Below, piece after piece: positions 7,609-16,147 of a stretch of 57,146 bases of DNA (position 1 is the stretch's first letter; every line of letters starts with the position of its first letter). The position numbers and the translations under genes were made by a program. The stretch comes from DATNIB01 sp035604685 (GTDB lineage: Bacteria; Actinomycetota; Acidimicrobiia; Acidimicrobiales; RAAP-2): contig DATNIB010000019.1 in assembly GCA_035604685.1 (NCBI GenBank), positions 1 through 57,146 on the forward strand, in the 5' to 3' direction. The notes beneath the pieces were generated by a model. It worked only from the letters and a program-made list of their open reading frames with translations, ran no database searches and was not told the DNA's origin.

Positions 7609-8505
7609 TCAGCGTTCGAACGCCAGTCCTGCGCGTTCGATCAGTTGGGGGATGGCCTCTGCCTCCCAACCGGGAGCCATCAGGTGGACACCGGCGACGG
7701 GGGGGAGTGCACGGATGCCCGCGATCACGTCGAGCGCGACGTCGAGTCCCGCGGCCTTGGCGTCGGCCCCCTCCAGGCCGGCCAACCGCGCGAAGGTGGC
7801 CGGGTTGACCTCGACGCCGGGAATGTTGTCGTGCATGTGCTCGAGCATGCGGGTGCTCCGCGGCGGCGTCACGCCGACCAGGAACGGGGCCCGCTCGGGG
7901 ATGCCAGCCTCGACCACCGGGCCGAACCACTCGGCGAACCGCTCGACGTCGTAGACGATGTTGGTCTGGAAGCACCGCACGCCGGCGTCGAGCTTCTGCT
8001 CCAGCTTGCTGATCGAGTCGACGAGCGGGTTGGCGGCGCCGAGGATGGTGAAGGCGGTCGGCCGAGCCAGCCGCTCACCGGCGGCCAGGTGGCCCTCGTT
8101 CAGCTGGGCGATGAGATGCGCCAGGCCGACCGAGTCGAAGTCCGAGACGGCCGACGTCATCCCCTCGTAGGGTCCCACCTTGAGCGGGTCCCCCGAGAGC
8201 GCCATCACGGCGCGCACGCCCAGGGCCCAGGCGCCGAGCAGGTCCGCCTGGAGGGCGAGGACGTTGCGGTCCCTCGTCGTGAGCTGGAGGATCGGCTCCA
8301 AACCCTCCTCGATCATCCAGACCGCACAGGCGAGCGGCGAGAGCTTGACGGTGGCCGCCTGGTTGTCGGTCACGTTGGCCGCGTGCACGCAGCCGGCGAG
8401 GGTCCGGGCGCGGCGCCGCACGGCCTCGGCGTCGGGCTCGAGGGGTGGACCGAGCTCGGCGGTGACCACGAAGTCCCCGCCGCTCAGTGCCGCCGCGAAG
8501 GTCAC
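7609..8505 (-). CDS. Methylenetetrahydrofolate reductase family protein
   Basis: 298 aa, an FAD TIM barrel of the MetF/MTHFR family. Visible features: V-V-T-A-E-L-G-P-P (family usually E-x-x-P) near residue 13, A-A-N-V-T-D-N-Q-A-A, an L-Q-L-T-T-R-D-R-N segment and A-L-S-G-D-P around residue 105, and C-F-Q-T-N-I-V-Y-D. The GTG at 8505 has AAGGAGG 4 bases upstream. The family makes 5-methyl-THF from methylene-THF. Actinobacterial members of this divergent type often sit outside met operons, so the true metF may be elsewhere. Confidence 0.8.
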   Translation of the reverse strand: MTFAAALSGGDFVVTAELGPPLEPDAEAVRRRARTLAGCVHAANVTDNQAATVKLSPLACAVWMIEEGLEPILQLTTRDRNVLALQADLLGAWALGVRAVMALSGDPLKVGPYEGMTSAVSDFDSVGLAHLIAQLNEGHLAAGERLARPTAFTILGAANPLVDSISKLEQKLDAGVRCFQTNIVYDVERFAEWFGPVVEAGIPERAPFLVGVTPPRSTRMLEHMHDNIPGVEVNPATFARLAGLEGADAKAAGLDVALDVIAGIRALPPVAGVHLMAPGWEAEAIPQLIERAGLAFER

Positions 8506-8663
8506 GATCCCTCCTTGGGTCCTCGAGCCGTGGTGAGCGGCCAGTCATACCAGGTGACCGTCGGGCGGTCGACGCCACTCGGGCCCGTCGGGTGCACCCG
8601 GTCCTTTGCCAGGCCCCCCGACTCCAGTGGGTGACGCGGCGCAGTCGGACGGTCGTCCGACCT

Positions 8664-9686
8664 CTAGCAGCCGTCCAGCCAGGGCTGCTTGCCGTCGGCG
8701 TTGTAGAGGGCGACGGCGAGCGTGTCCTGGTCGGGCTTGGAGGCGAGATTGGCCTGCTCGCCGACCAGCCCGGGGAGCCCGGCCAACTGGGCCGCCTCGT
8801 TCCAGGTGCCCTGCGCGAACTGGAAGGCGCCGCGGTAGAGACCGTCGGGGGAGACGGCGCCGTAGTCCCCCCCCGACTCCACCCGGACGACGCACTGGAG
8901 GAACGGTGGCAGGGTCGGGTCGGAACCGGCCTGCTGGGCCACCGCGCTCCCGGTTGGGGACCCCGCCGAGCGCGCCGCGGCCGCGCTCGCGCCCACGCTG
9001 GCCCGTTGTGCGGCGATGGCCGCGGCCAGTTGCGCCGTGACCTGGGCCTCTTCAGCGGCCAGTTGGCCGGCGCTCTGGCGCGCCTCGTTCGTGAGGAGCG
9101 CCTCCCGGTCGACGGTGGCCTGGTCCCTCGCCTCCTGCTGGCGGAGCGTGCCCTGGGTCACGCGCAGGACGACCTCGTCGGTGTGCAGCCGAGCGATCGT
9201 GGTCGTCGTGTCGCCCACCACGATCTGCTCGTAGGCGTGCTCGGCCGGGATCGAATTGGCGTTGGTGTCGAACAACTGGGACAGCCCGTCGGCCACCCCC
9301 GCGTTCACATAGGTCGACAGCGCCTCGCGGAGCAGGTCTCGGTGGTCGAGAGTGACGCGCCGATCGTCTTGACTCACCTCTCGCTCGGTGACCGAGATGT
9401 CCGCCGCGTCCTGCGCCACCTGGCCGACGGCGACCTCGTACTGCTGGGCCAGCCCGTCGACCCGCAGCTGGGCCTGGATGAGCTCGGCGCTCAGCACGGA
9501 CGCCCGGGCCTCGAGGCTCGACACCGCCGCGGCGCCGGTCGGAGCGGGCGCCGAGAACACGACGGCGCCGACGGCGCCGGCGCAGAGGGCGACACCGGCC
9601 AGCCGGCCGGGGAGCGAGCGAGCGGCGCGCCGCGGCCGCGGAAGAGTGGTTGACGTCGCCGGAGACGGCCCCTCGACACTCGGCAC
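8664..9686 (-). CDS. Secreted coiled-coil protein with Rpf-like transglycosylase domain
   Basis: 340 aa. An N-terminal signal/anchor (residues 28-53, ending A-P-A-P-T-G-A) leads into a long Ala/Gln/Glu-rich coiled coil (about 55-235) of the PcsB/RipA N-terminal kind. A C-terminal domain of about 80 residues reads C265-V-V-R-V-E270-S-G-G-D-Y and ends at C340. This matches the resuscitation-promoting-factor fold: catalytic Glu270 and a probable C265-C340 disulfide. It should cleave peptidoglycan outside the membrane, with the coiled coil restraining activity. Start is GTG 9686; the ribosome binding site is weak. Confidence 0.82.
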   Translation of the reverse strand: MPSVEGPSPATSTTLPRPRRAARSLPGRLAGVALCAGAVGAVVFSAPAPTGAAAVSSLEARASVLSAELIQAQLRVDGLAQQYEVAVGQVAQDAADISVTEREVSQDDRRVTLDHRDLLREALSTYVNAGVADGLSQLFDTNANSIPAEHAYEQIVVGDTTTTIARLHTDEVVLRVTQGTLRQQEARDQATVDREALLTNEARQSAGQLAAEEAQVTAQLAAAIAAQRASVGASAAAARSAGSPTGSAVAQQAGSDPTLPPFLQCVVRVESGGDYGAVSPDGLYRGAFQFAQGTWNEAAQLAGLPGLVGEQANLASKPDQDTLAVALYNADGKQPWLDGC

Positions 9687-9825
9687 GATGAGGACTGTCT
9701 AGCGAGGTCGTCCTGCGCACTGCAAGGACACCGGCGCGTCGCGCGCTCCGTCGTGCCTGGTCGAACGCCGATTCCGCCGCGCCCAGCTGCCCGCCGCGGC
9801 GGCGCTCGCCCACCACGGTCCCGCC

Positions 9826-9862
9826 TTGCGGGGCAATAAAGAAAGGATATACTTCGTTTATT
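9826..9862 (+). promoter_or_regulatory. Promoter and palindromic operator of the SDR-queA-sufR-like operon
   Basis: A -35-like TTGCGG (9826-9831) and a -10 TATACT (9848-9853) are 16 bases apart. The -10 sits in a 28-base AT-rich imperfect palindrome (9835-9862, AATAAA ... TTTATT, 20 of 28 positions symmetric or better) in otherwise GC-rich DNA. AGGAGG at 9867-9872 then leads to GTG 9879. The palindrome over the -10 is a good candidate site for the operon's own regulator at 11647. Confidence 0.65.
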
Positions 9863-9878
9863 CACCAGGAGGTGCGCA

Positions 9879-10586
9879 GTGCCAGTCGCGTTGATCACCG
9901 GGTCATCGAGGGGCTTGGGGCGGGAGCTGGCGCTCGAGCTGGCCGGGCGGGGGTGGTCGTTGGTGCTCGACGCGCGGGGGTGCGAGGCCCTTTCTGCGAC
10001 GGAGGCCGACCTGCGGGGGCGGCTCGGTCGAGGAGCCCAGTTGGTCGCAGTGGCTGGTGACGTCACCGACGGCGCGCACCGGCAGGCGCTGGTGGCGGCG
10101 GCCGAGCGCATGGGCGGGCTCGACCTTCTCGTCAACAACGCCAGCACCCTCGGCGCGACGCCGCTGCCGCCGCTCGAGCGCTATCCGCTCGAGGTGCTGC
10201 GCGAGGCCCTCGAGGTCAACCTGATCGCGCCCTTGGCGATGGCCCAAGCGGCCCTGCCGCTGCTGCGCCGGTCGCCCGATCCGCGCATCGTGAACATCTC
10301 CTCCGATGCGTCGGTCGAGGCCTACGAGGGCTGGGGCGGCTATGGCGCCTCGAAGGCCGCCCTCGACCAACTGGGCAAGGTGCTCCACGTGGAGGAGCCC
10401 GCGATCCGCGTCTGGTCGATCGACCCGGGCGATATGCAGACCCAGATGCACCAGGACGCATTCCCGGGCGAGGACATCTCGGACCGGCCGCTCCCGGCCT
10501 TCTCGGCGCGGCTGATCGCAGGGTTCCTCGAGAGCGACAGCCGCAGCGGCCGCTACCGCGTGGACGACCTGGCGCTCGCCCGATGA
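9879..10586 (+). CDS. Short-chain dehydrogenase/reductase
   Basis: 235 aa classical SDR: T-G-S-S-R-G-L-G (residues 7-14) for nucleotide binding, N-N-A-S, I-S-S-D-A-S with the catalytic Ser, and Y-G-A-S-K with the catalytic Tyr/Lys. The GTG at 9879 is preceded by AGGAGG at 6 bases. It is the first gene of a three-gene operon: the stop overlaps the QueA-like start, and that stop overlaps the regulator start. The substrate is not evident. A link to a tRNA-modification or redox-sensing context is inferred only from the operon. Confidence 0.9.
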   Translation: MPVALITGSSRGLGRELALELAGRGWSLVLDARGCEALSATEADLRGRLGRGAQLVAVAGDVTDGAHRQALVAAAERMGGLDLLVNNASTLGATPLPPLERYPLEVLREALEVNLIAPLAMAQAALPLLRRSPDPRIVNISSDASVEAYEGWGGYGASKAALDQLGKVLHVEEPAIRVWSIDPGDMQTQMHQDAFPGEDISDRPLPAFSARLIAGFLESDSRSGRYRVDDLALAR

Positions 10587-11650
10587 CGACGACCGCGCTC
10601 CAGCGCCCGCGGCGGGTCAACGCCTCGCTGCGCTTCGAGCTGCCGCCGGCGCTCGAGGCCAGCTCGCCGCCCGAGGCGCGCGGGCTCACCCGCGATGCGG
10701 TCCGGATGATGGTCGCCCGCCGCCACGACAGCTCCCTCGTGCACGGCACCTTCTCGGAGTTCCCGCAATACCTCGAGGAGGGCGATCTCGTCGTCGTGAA
10801 CACGTCGGGAACGCTGGCGGCGGAGCTGGCCGTCGAGGACCGTGACGGGCGGTTCCTCGTCGTGCACCTGTCGACGCAGTTGCCGGCGGACCTCTGGACG
10901 GTGGAGCTGCGCCAGGGCACCGCGCCGTACTTCGGTGCGCAGGCGGGGGACCGCTTCGCCCTCGGCGCCGGGGGCACGCTGGCCCTGCTCGCCCCCTACG
11001 CACAGCACCCCGAGGGGGTGCGGCTCTGGGTGGCCGCCCTCAGCCTCCCCGGTCCGCTCTTCGCCTACTTGTCGGCCCACGGCCGGCCCATCCGCTATGG
11101 CTACGTCCACGGCGAGTGGCCAATCGCCATGTACCAGAACGTCTACGCCACCGAACCGGGGTCGGCCGAGATGCCGAGCGCCGGACGGCCCTTCACACCC
11201 GAGATCCTGACCCGCCTCGTCGCGCGCGGGGTCGGCGTCGCACCGGTCCTCTTGCACACGGGCGTGGCCTCGCTCGAGGCCGCCGAGGTGCCCTACCCCG
11301 AGTACTTCCGCGTGAGCGCTCAGAGCGCGCACAAGATCAACGACACCCGCCGCGACGGCGGGCGGGTCATCGCGATCGGCACGACCGTGGTGCGCGCGCT
11401 CGAGACGGTCGTCGACGAGCGCGGCGGGTTGAGCCCCGGCCGCGGCTGGACCGACACCGTGATCACGCCGGATCGCACGGTGCGTTCGGTCGACGGCCTG
11501 CTCACCGGGTGGCACGAGCCCGAGGCCTCGCATCTCGCCATGCTCGAGGCGATTGCCGGTCCCGCCCTCGTCGAGCGCTCCTATGCGGCGGCCGTCGCCG
11601 AGCAGTACCTGTGGCACGAGTTCGGGGACGTCCACCTGGTGCTCCCGTGA
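10583..11650 (+). CDS. QueA-like SAM:tRNA ribosyltransferase-isomerase
   Basis: 355 aa, the normal QueA length. Family segments include R-H-D-S-S-L-V-H-G-T-F near residue 47, G-D-L-V-V-V-N-T-S-G-T-L-A (residues about 67-79), and H-T-G-V-A-S-L-E near 230 with A-H-K-I-N-D-T-R-R-D-G-G-R-V-I-A-I-G-T-T-V-V-R-A-L-E. QueA converts 7-aminomethyl-7-deazaguanine in tRNA to epoxyqueuosine. No tgt, queC/D/E or queG gene is in the window, and this operon context is unlike queuosine loci, so a paralogue with another SAM-dependent reaction is possible. ATG 10583 overlaps the SDR stop. Confidence 0.82.
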   Translation: MTTTALQRPRRVNASLRFELPPALEASSPPEARGLTRDAVRMMVARRHDSSLVHGTFSEFPQYLEEGDLVVVNTSGTLAAELAVEDRDGRFLVVHLSTQLPADLWTVELRQGTAPYFGAQAGDRFALGAGGTLALLAPYAQHPEGVRLWVAALSLPGPLFAYLSAHGRPIRYGYVHGEWPIAMYQNVYATEPGSAEMPSAGRPFTPEILTRLVARGVGVAPVLLHTGVASLEAAEVPYPEYFRVSAQSAHKINDTRRDGGRVIAIGTTVVRALETVVDERGGLSPGRGWTDTVITPDRTVRSVDGLLTGWHEPEASHLAMLEAIAGPALVERSYAAAVAEQYLWHEFGDVHLVLP

Positions 11651-12330
11651 CCACCGAGCAGGACGCGCCCCTGGCCAGCCTGCCGACCACTCGGCGGGCC
11701 CTCCTCATCGCCATCAAGCGTGCCGGGTCCTGCACGGTGGCCGACCTGGCCGAGCAGCTCGCCGTCACCGCGGCGGCCGTGCGCCAGCAGCTCCTGCGGC
11801 TGGAGGAGGACGGGCTGGTCCGCCATGGTTCGGATCCCGACGGCCGCGGGCGCCCGGCGCACCGCTACGAGCTGGCCCCGGCGGCCGAGGCCCTCTTCCC
11901 CAAGCGCTACGGCGATCTCACGACCGAGCTGCTCGGCTATCTCGGGGGTCCCGAGAGCAGCGAGGTGGGCGAGCTGTTCGCCGCGCGCGGGAAGCGCCGA
12001 CTGGACGGGGCGACCCCGCGCCTCGCGGCGCTCTCCCTGGCGGACCAGGTGGCCGAGCTGACCCGGATCCTCGACGAGGACGGCTACCTGGCCGACGTCG
12101 AACGCCTCGACGACGGCGGCTGGCGGATCACCGAGCACAACTGCGCCATCCTCACCGTGGCCACCGGCTACCGGCAGGCCTGCTCGAGCGAGCTGGCCTT
12201 CATCCGCGACGCCCTGCCGGGCGCCGACGTCGAGCGCGTGGCCCACCTCATGGACGGCGGGCACGTCTGCGCCTACGAGGTGCGTCCGGCGAGCCGAGCG
12301 ACCGGGATCACCCCCGGCGCGCGGCGGTGA
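11647..12330 (+). CDS. SufR-like HTH regulator with three-Cys Fe-S motif
   Basis: 227 aa from GTG 11647, which overlaps the TGA of the QueA-like gene. The N-terminal winged HTH reads C-T-V-A-D-L-A-E-Q-L-A-V-T-A-A-A-V-R-Q-Q-L (residues 29-49) followed by the D-G-L-V-R-H wing. In the C-terminal half, C166, C179 and C208 form C-x12-C-x28-C, close to the Cys arrangement that ligates the Fe-S cluster in SufR. It is therefore probably an Fe-S-dependent redox or iron sensor that autoregulates the operon through the palindrome at 9835-9862. Its 3' end overlaps the convergent methyltransferase by 23 bases. Confidence 0.8.
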   Translation: MTTEQDAPLASLPTTRRALLIAIKRAGSCTVADLAEQLAVTAAAVRQQLLRLEEDGLVRHGSDPDGRGRPAHRYELAPAAEALFPKRYGDLTTELLGYLGGPESSEVGELFAARGKRRLDGATPRLAALSLADQVAELTRILDEDGYLADVERLDDGGWRITEHNCAILTVATGYRQACSSELAFIRDALPGADVERVAHLMDGGHVCAYEVRPASRATGITPGARR

Positions 12331-13162
12331 GCAGCCAGGCGGTGTAGCGCATGGGGAAGCTCCCGCCGAGCGCGTCGATGGCGTCGCCCACGTCGGCGAG
12401 CAGCGCGGTCAACCGATCCGGCGCCAGCGCGCGGTGGTCGCTGTGCGTGGGCAGCTGGTCGAGCCACTCGGCGCGCGAGTAGACGCGCTCCCAGGCGTAG
12501 GTGCGCACCTCGGGCTCCCCGAAGGATCCGTTCTCAGTCAGCGCGCGGGCGGCACCGTCGACCCGCTCGTCGGCCCGCCGGCCGAGCAGGACGGAGTACG
12601 AGTCGAGTCCGGGCGCACGGCGTTCGTAGATGGTCCCGAGCGTTCCGAGAAGCGAGGGCGGGAAGACTCCCTCGTTCCAGATCAGCCCGATCAACCCGCC
12701 GGGAGCCAACACGCCCGCCGCCCGGGCGGTCCCCACCTCGGGGTCGATCCAATGCCAGGCCTGCGCAGAGACGACCAGGTCGAACCTCCGGCCGGCCGGC
12801 TCCCACTGTTCGAAGGCGGCCTCCTCGACGTGGAGCCCGCCGCGGCGCGCCACCGCCGCCATGCGGGCGTCCGGTTCGACGCCCACCACCTGGCAGCCGC
12901 GCGCGGCGAACAGGCGGGCGGCCTTGCCGGTGCCGCAACCGACGTCGAGCACGCGCGGGCCGGGGCAGTCGGCCAGCAGCTCGTCGACGAGCGGCGCCGG
13001 GTAGCTCGGGCGGGCGCGTTCGTACTGGAGGGCATCGGCCCCGAACGAACGCGCCCGATCGCCATCCCGATGGAGCACGTCGAGATCCTGACCCAAGTCG
13101 ACGCCGCGACTCGACTGGTCGGGCGCGTCAGCGGTCGGCCAGGTTGGGCCCGGGCGACTCAC
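12308..13162 (-). CDS. Class I SAM-dependent methyltransferase
   Basis: 284 aa. Motif I is V-L-D-V-G-C-G-T-G-K-A (about residues 70-80), with V-G-V-E-P-D-A, the S-A-Q-A-W-H-W-I-D segment and L-A-P-G-G-L-I-G-L-I-W-N, typical of the YafE/Methyltransf_11 class often annotated as ubiquinone/biotin-type methyltransferases. GTG 13162 overlaps the TGA of the helicase gene, so the two are coupled. The Q-A-W-H-W motif is common in actinobacterial enzymes of unknown substrate. It overlaps the SufR-like gene tail to tail. Confidence 0.85.
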   Translation of the reverse strand: MSRPGPTWPTADAPDQSSRGVDLGQDLDVLHRDGDRARSFGADALQYERARPSYPAPLVDELLADCPGPRVLDVGCGTGKAARLFAARGCQVVGVEPDARMAAVARRGGLHVEEAAFEQWEPAGRRFDLVVSAQAWHWIDPEVGTARAAGVLAPGGLIGLIWNEGVFPPSLLGTLGTIYERRAPGLDSYSVLLGRRADERVDGAARALTENGSFGEPEVRTYAWERVYSRAEWLDQLPTHSDHRALAPDRLTALLADVGDAIDALGGSFPMRYTAWLLTAARRG

Positions 13163-15273
13163 CCTCGCGGCAGGCCGAGGCCGGGCGGCAGTGCTCGTTC
13201 GTGGAGCACGGTCAGGCGCTGCACTGCCCGAGTGAGGGCGATGTAGAGCAGGCCGGTGCCACCGGGCAGGGCCACCAGCGCCCCCGGCTCGACGATGATC
13301 ACCGCGTCGAACTCCAACCCCTTCGCCTCCTCCGGCCGCACCAGCGCGAGGAACCCCGCCCGCGGTGGCCGACCCGGCGGGTCCGTCGCCAGGCCCCGCT
13401 CGCGGAGCTGCGGCGCGAGCTCCTCTAACTGCGCGGCGACGCCGATCGCGGCCACGGTGTGGTGCGCGGCCGAGAGCAGGCGCGCCGACGCGACCAGCTC
13501 GTCGACCAGCGCGCCCCCGGCCACCGCCCGGATGTCGGGGGCGTCGTCAGTGGTCCGCACCGAGCGCGTCGGCCGCAGGTGCGGCGCCGCCTCGGCCAGG
13601 AAGTGGTTGGCCAGGTCCATGATCGCGGCCGGCACCCGATAGCCGAGGTGCAGCTCCTCTACCGCCGCGCCCGGCGGATCGCCGAGGGCGGCCAGGGTGG
13701 CGCCCCAGTCGCCCGGCGCCCCCGGCGCGGTGGCCTGTCCCAGGTCTCCGAGGACGGTCAAGGACCGGCCGTCGAGGCTGCGGCGACCGACCATCCGCAG
13801 TGCCATGGGGGAGAGGTCCTGGGCTTCGTCAACCACCACGTGGCCGTAGCGGCGCGGCGGCGCGGCCAGCAAGGACTGCGCCTCGTCGAGCAGCGCGAGA
13901 TCCGCCTCCGTCCAGGGCTCGTCGCGGACGGATCGCCGGGGGGCGCGGGCGAGCAGGCCGACCTCGGTCGAGTCGAGGCCGCCGGCCCGCGCCGCGCCCG
14001 TTCGGGCGCGCGAGTAGAAGCGCCGCAGGAGCGCCGGCGCGCTCTGGGCCGGCCACATCCGTTCCAAGACGACCTGGAGGCGGCGGTCGGCGGCGAGGTC
14101 CTGGGCCACGACGGACTCGTCCGCGGCGCTCCCACGACGGTCCGACAGTTGGTGGGCGACCGTCGCGCTGAGCGCCCGCCGAAAGCGCGAGCGCCGGTCC
14201 CGGGCAGTGCCGCCCGAGACGCGCGCCGCGTCGAGCAGCTCGTCCAGCGTCTTCGCGCCGAGCCGCACCGACCCCCATCGCGTGGCGACGTGCACGTCGC
14301 CCGGTGCCGGCCGCAGCGCGGCGTCGGCCTCGGCCGCCAGGACGGCGGCCATCCGTGGATCGCCCTTCAGCCGGGCGGCCGGCGCGGATTCTTCGGCGCG
14401 GACGGGCCAGGCCGTGACCAGCCCGGGCAGGGTGGTCTGGGTGACCGCCACCTCGCCGAGGGACGGGAGCACCTGGGCGATGTAGGCGAGGAACAGGCGG
14501 TTGGGTCCGAGCACCAGCACCCCCTCGCGCTCGAGGCGCTGCCGGTGCTCGTAGAGGAGGAAGGCGGCGCGGTGGAGCCCGACCGCGGTCTTCCCCGTCC
14601 CCGGCCCGCCCTGGACCACCACCGTCCGGTCGGTCGGCGCGCGGATGATCCGGTCCTGATCCGCGGCGATGGTGGCGACGATGTCGTGCATCTCGCCGCT
14701 GCGGGCGCGTCCGAGGGTCGCCAGGAGCGGGTCGGGGAGCCCGGCCGCGCTGGTCCGGCCGACGGTGTCGGGATCGGCGAAGTCCTCCTCCAGGACCTCC
14801 TCCAGCCGGCGGCCGTCGAGGAGAAAGCGCCGCCGCCGGCGCAGATCGAGCGGGTGGGCGAAGGTGGCCCGGTAGAAGGGCACCGCCACCGAGGCGCGCC
14901 AGTCGACCACGAAGGGGTCGCCCGACTCGTCCTCCACGTGGCGTCGGCCGATGTGCCAAGCGGTCCCGCGCTCCTCATCGATGCGTCCGAAGCAGAGCGG
15001 CGACCCGTCCTCTCGGAGCGACGCCAGCCGCTCGAGCAGGCGGCGCTGCGCGACGGTCGCATCCCAATCCCCGGGCGCGCGTTCGGCGGCGTCCCGCTCG
15101 GCGGCAGCCGCCCGCCGCTCCATCTGCGCCAGGAGCAGGTAGGCGCGATCGAGGTAGCCCTGCTCGGCCTCGACCGGGTCTGGGTCGGGTGGATCGAGGG
15201 GCGCGTCCGAACGTCGGGGAGAGGAGGCGGCGGTGGGCACGGGGGCGGATGCTACTGCACCCACATAACCCAA
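13159..15273 (-). CDS. HelD/HelR-like RNA polymerase-recycling ATPase (UvrD-type)
   Basis: 704 aa. Walker A is G-G-P-G-T-G-K-T at residues 222-229; Walker B is H-V-V-V-D-E-A-Q-D-L-S; later SF1A motifs G-L-E-F-D-A-V-I-I and Y-I-A-L-T-R-A are present. The acidic, helical N-terminus (residues 30-85) precedes the ATPase as in HelD proteins, which bind RNA polymerase and release stalled complexes; actinobacterial HelR variants protect against rifampicin. Start is TTG 15273, with AAGGG 6 bases upstream and a strong promoter behind it. Its stop overlaps the methyltransferase start. Confidence 0.87.
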   Translation of the reverse strand: MGYVGAVASAPVPTAASSPRRSDAPLDPPDPDPVEAEQGYLDRAYLLLAQMERRAAAAERDAAERAPGDWDATVAQRRLLERLASLREDGSPLCFGRIDEERGTAWHIGRRHVEDESGDPFVVDWRASVAVPFYRATFAHPLDLRRRRRFLLDGRRLEEVLEEDFADPDTVGRTSAAGLPDPLLATLGRARSGEMHDIVATIAADQDRIIRAPTDRTVVVQGGPGTGKTAVGLHRAAFLLYEHRQRLEREGVLVLGPNRLFLAYIAQVLPSLGEVAVTQTTLPGLVTAWPVRAEESAPAARLKGDPRMAAVLAAEADAALRPAPGDVHVATRWGSVRLGAKTLDELLDAARVSGGTARDRRSRFRRALSATVAHQLSDRRGSAADESVVAQDLAADRRLQVVLERMWPAQSAPALLRRFYSRARTGAARAGGLDSTEVGLLARAPRRSVRDEPWTEADLALLDEAQSLLAAPPRRYGHVVVDEAQDLSPMALRMVGRRSLDGRSLTVLGDLGQATAPGAPGDWGATLAALGDPPGAAVEELHLGYRVPAAIMDLANHFLAEAAPHLRPTRSVRTTDDAPDIRAVAGGALVDELVASARLLSAAHHTVAAIGVAAQLEELAPQLRERGLATDPPGRPPRAGFLALVRPEEAKGLEFDAVIIVEPGALVALPGGTGLLYIALTRAVQRLTVLHERALPPGLGLPRG

Positions 15274-15338
15274 ACAAGACCCTTACTCTACGAGGTAAAG
15301 GTCCATAAATGGTGTCCATTTCCTGGACAGCATTTGCC

Positions 15339-15367
15339 ATTATGAAGAACGGGGAGCCCCGTGTCAA
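15339..15367 (-). promoter_or_regulatory. Near-consensus promoter for the HelD-like gene
   Basis: On the minus strand TTGACA (15362-15367) and CATAAT (15339-15344) are separated by exactly 17 bases, giving a transcript start near 15332 and a 5' leader of about 60 bases. It is the best -35/-10 match I found in the window. The rest of the gap 15274-15657 shows no gene and no obvious 19-base rifampicin-associated inverted repeat; it must also hold the promoter for the RidA gene. Confidence 0.75.
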
Positions 15368-15657
15368 CCCCCGCGACGCGGTTCGGGTAAAGCATTGCGC
15401 CGGCCCGGCGGAGGGGCCGCTCCGTCCTTCTGACCAGCAATGATGCGGCCGATGCGGACCGGCGACGGCCGTGACGGCACCGCGCCGCCGGCCGCCGGCC
15501 GAGCTCTCGGGCGTAGCCGGCATCGAATCGGTCGGTTCCGACGCGCTCGATCCGTCCGGAGGAGGGGAAGTGGTAGTGCGTCGCCATCGCGGAAGGAAGG
15601 CGTCCATGTCTCGATCGATTTACGGCGTCCTAAGGGCGCGGCGGGCCGCCCGAGACG

Positions 15658-16065
15658 ATGGTTCGCTACCGTGCGCTGATGGCTGCACGACGGCGGATCG
15701 CGTCGGGGTCCCCTTTCGAGCCGCTGATCGGGTTTAGCCGGGCCGTGCGTGTCGGCAACCGGGTGCTCGTCTCGGGCACCGGACCCGTCTGGCCGGATGG
15801 GTCCTGTGACCCGGACCCCGAGGTGCAGGCGACGCGCTGCCTCGAGATCATCGCGGCGGCGCTGCGCGAGGCGGGGGCGGATCTGGACAGCGTGGTGCGG
15901 ACCCGGATGTTCCTCACGCGAGCGGAGGACATCGACGCGATTGGGCGCGCCCACGCAGCCGCACTGGGCGGGACGCGGCCCGCCGCGACCATGGTCGTGG
16001 TCGCCGGCCTGGCCGATCCGCGCTGGGTGGTGGAGATCGAGGCCGAGGCCCAGCTCGGGTCCTGA
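15658..16065 (+). CDS. RidA/YjgF-family protein
   Basis: 135 aa. Family hallmarks: G-F-S-R-A-V-R-V-G-N-R-V-L-V-S-G-T-G near residues 25-42, C-L-E-I-I-A-A-A-L-R-E-A-G-A-D-L-D-S-V-V-R-T-R-M-F-L, and R-P-A-A-T-M-V-V-V-A-G-L with the Arg that binds the carboxylate in imine deaminases, then E-I-E-A-E-A. The start may be ATG 15658 or ATG 15679. RidA proteins hydrolyse reactive enamine/imine intermediates from PLP enzymes; divergent clades have other roles. It stands alone before the ArsR-fusion gene. Confidence 0.85.
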   Translation: MVRYRALMAARRRIASGSPFEPLIGFSRAVRVGNRVLVSGTGPVWPDGSCDPDPEVQATRCLEIIAAALREAGADLDSVVRTRMFLTRAEDIDAIGRAHAAALGGTRPAATMVVVAGLADPRWVVEIEAEAQLGS

Positions 16066-16119
16066 CGGTCTCGACGGGCCACAAATGTGCTGGTCCCAGC
16101 CCTGGCCAAGGGTGCCACA

Positions 16120-16143
16120 ATATGTTAGTCTCTGCTAACGTAT
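16120..16143 (+). promoter_or_regulatory. Inverted-repeat operator before the ArsR-fusion gene
   Basis: ATATGTTAG, six-base spacer TCTCTG, CTAACGTAT: 8 of 9 positions pair. It ends 4 bases before ATG 16148, the position and form expected of an ArsR/SmtB-type autoregulatory operator. There is no room for a Shine-Dalgarno sequence, so the transcript may be nearly leaderless. Confidence 0.7.
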
Positions 16144-16147
16144 TGGA

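Noticed and set aside
11116..11646. Long open frame extending the SufR-like gene upstream
   Set aside because: It lies inside the QueA-like gene, is Arg-rich like other high-GC shadows, and the GTG 11647 overlaps the QueA-like stop.
13459..15345. 628-codon open frame opposite the HelD-like gene
   Set aside because: Shadow of strong codon bias; the minus strand has Walker A/B and helicase motifs.
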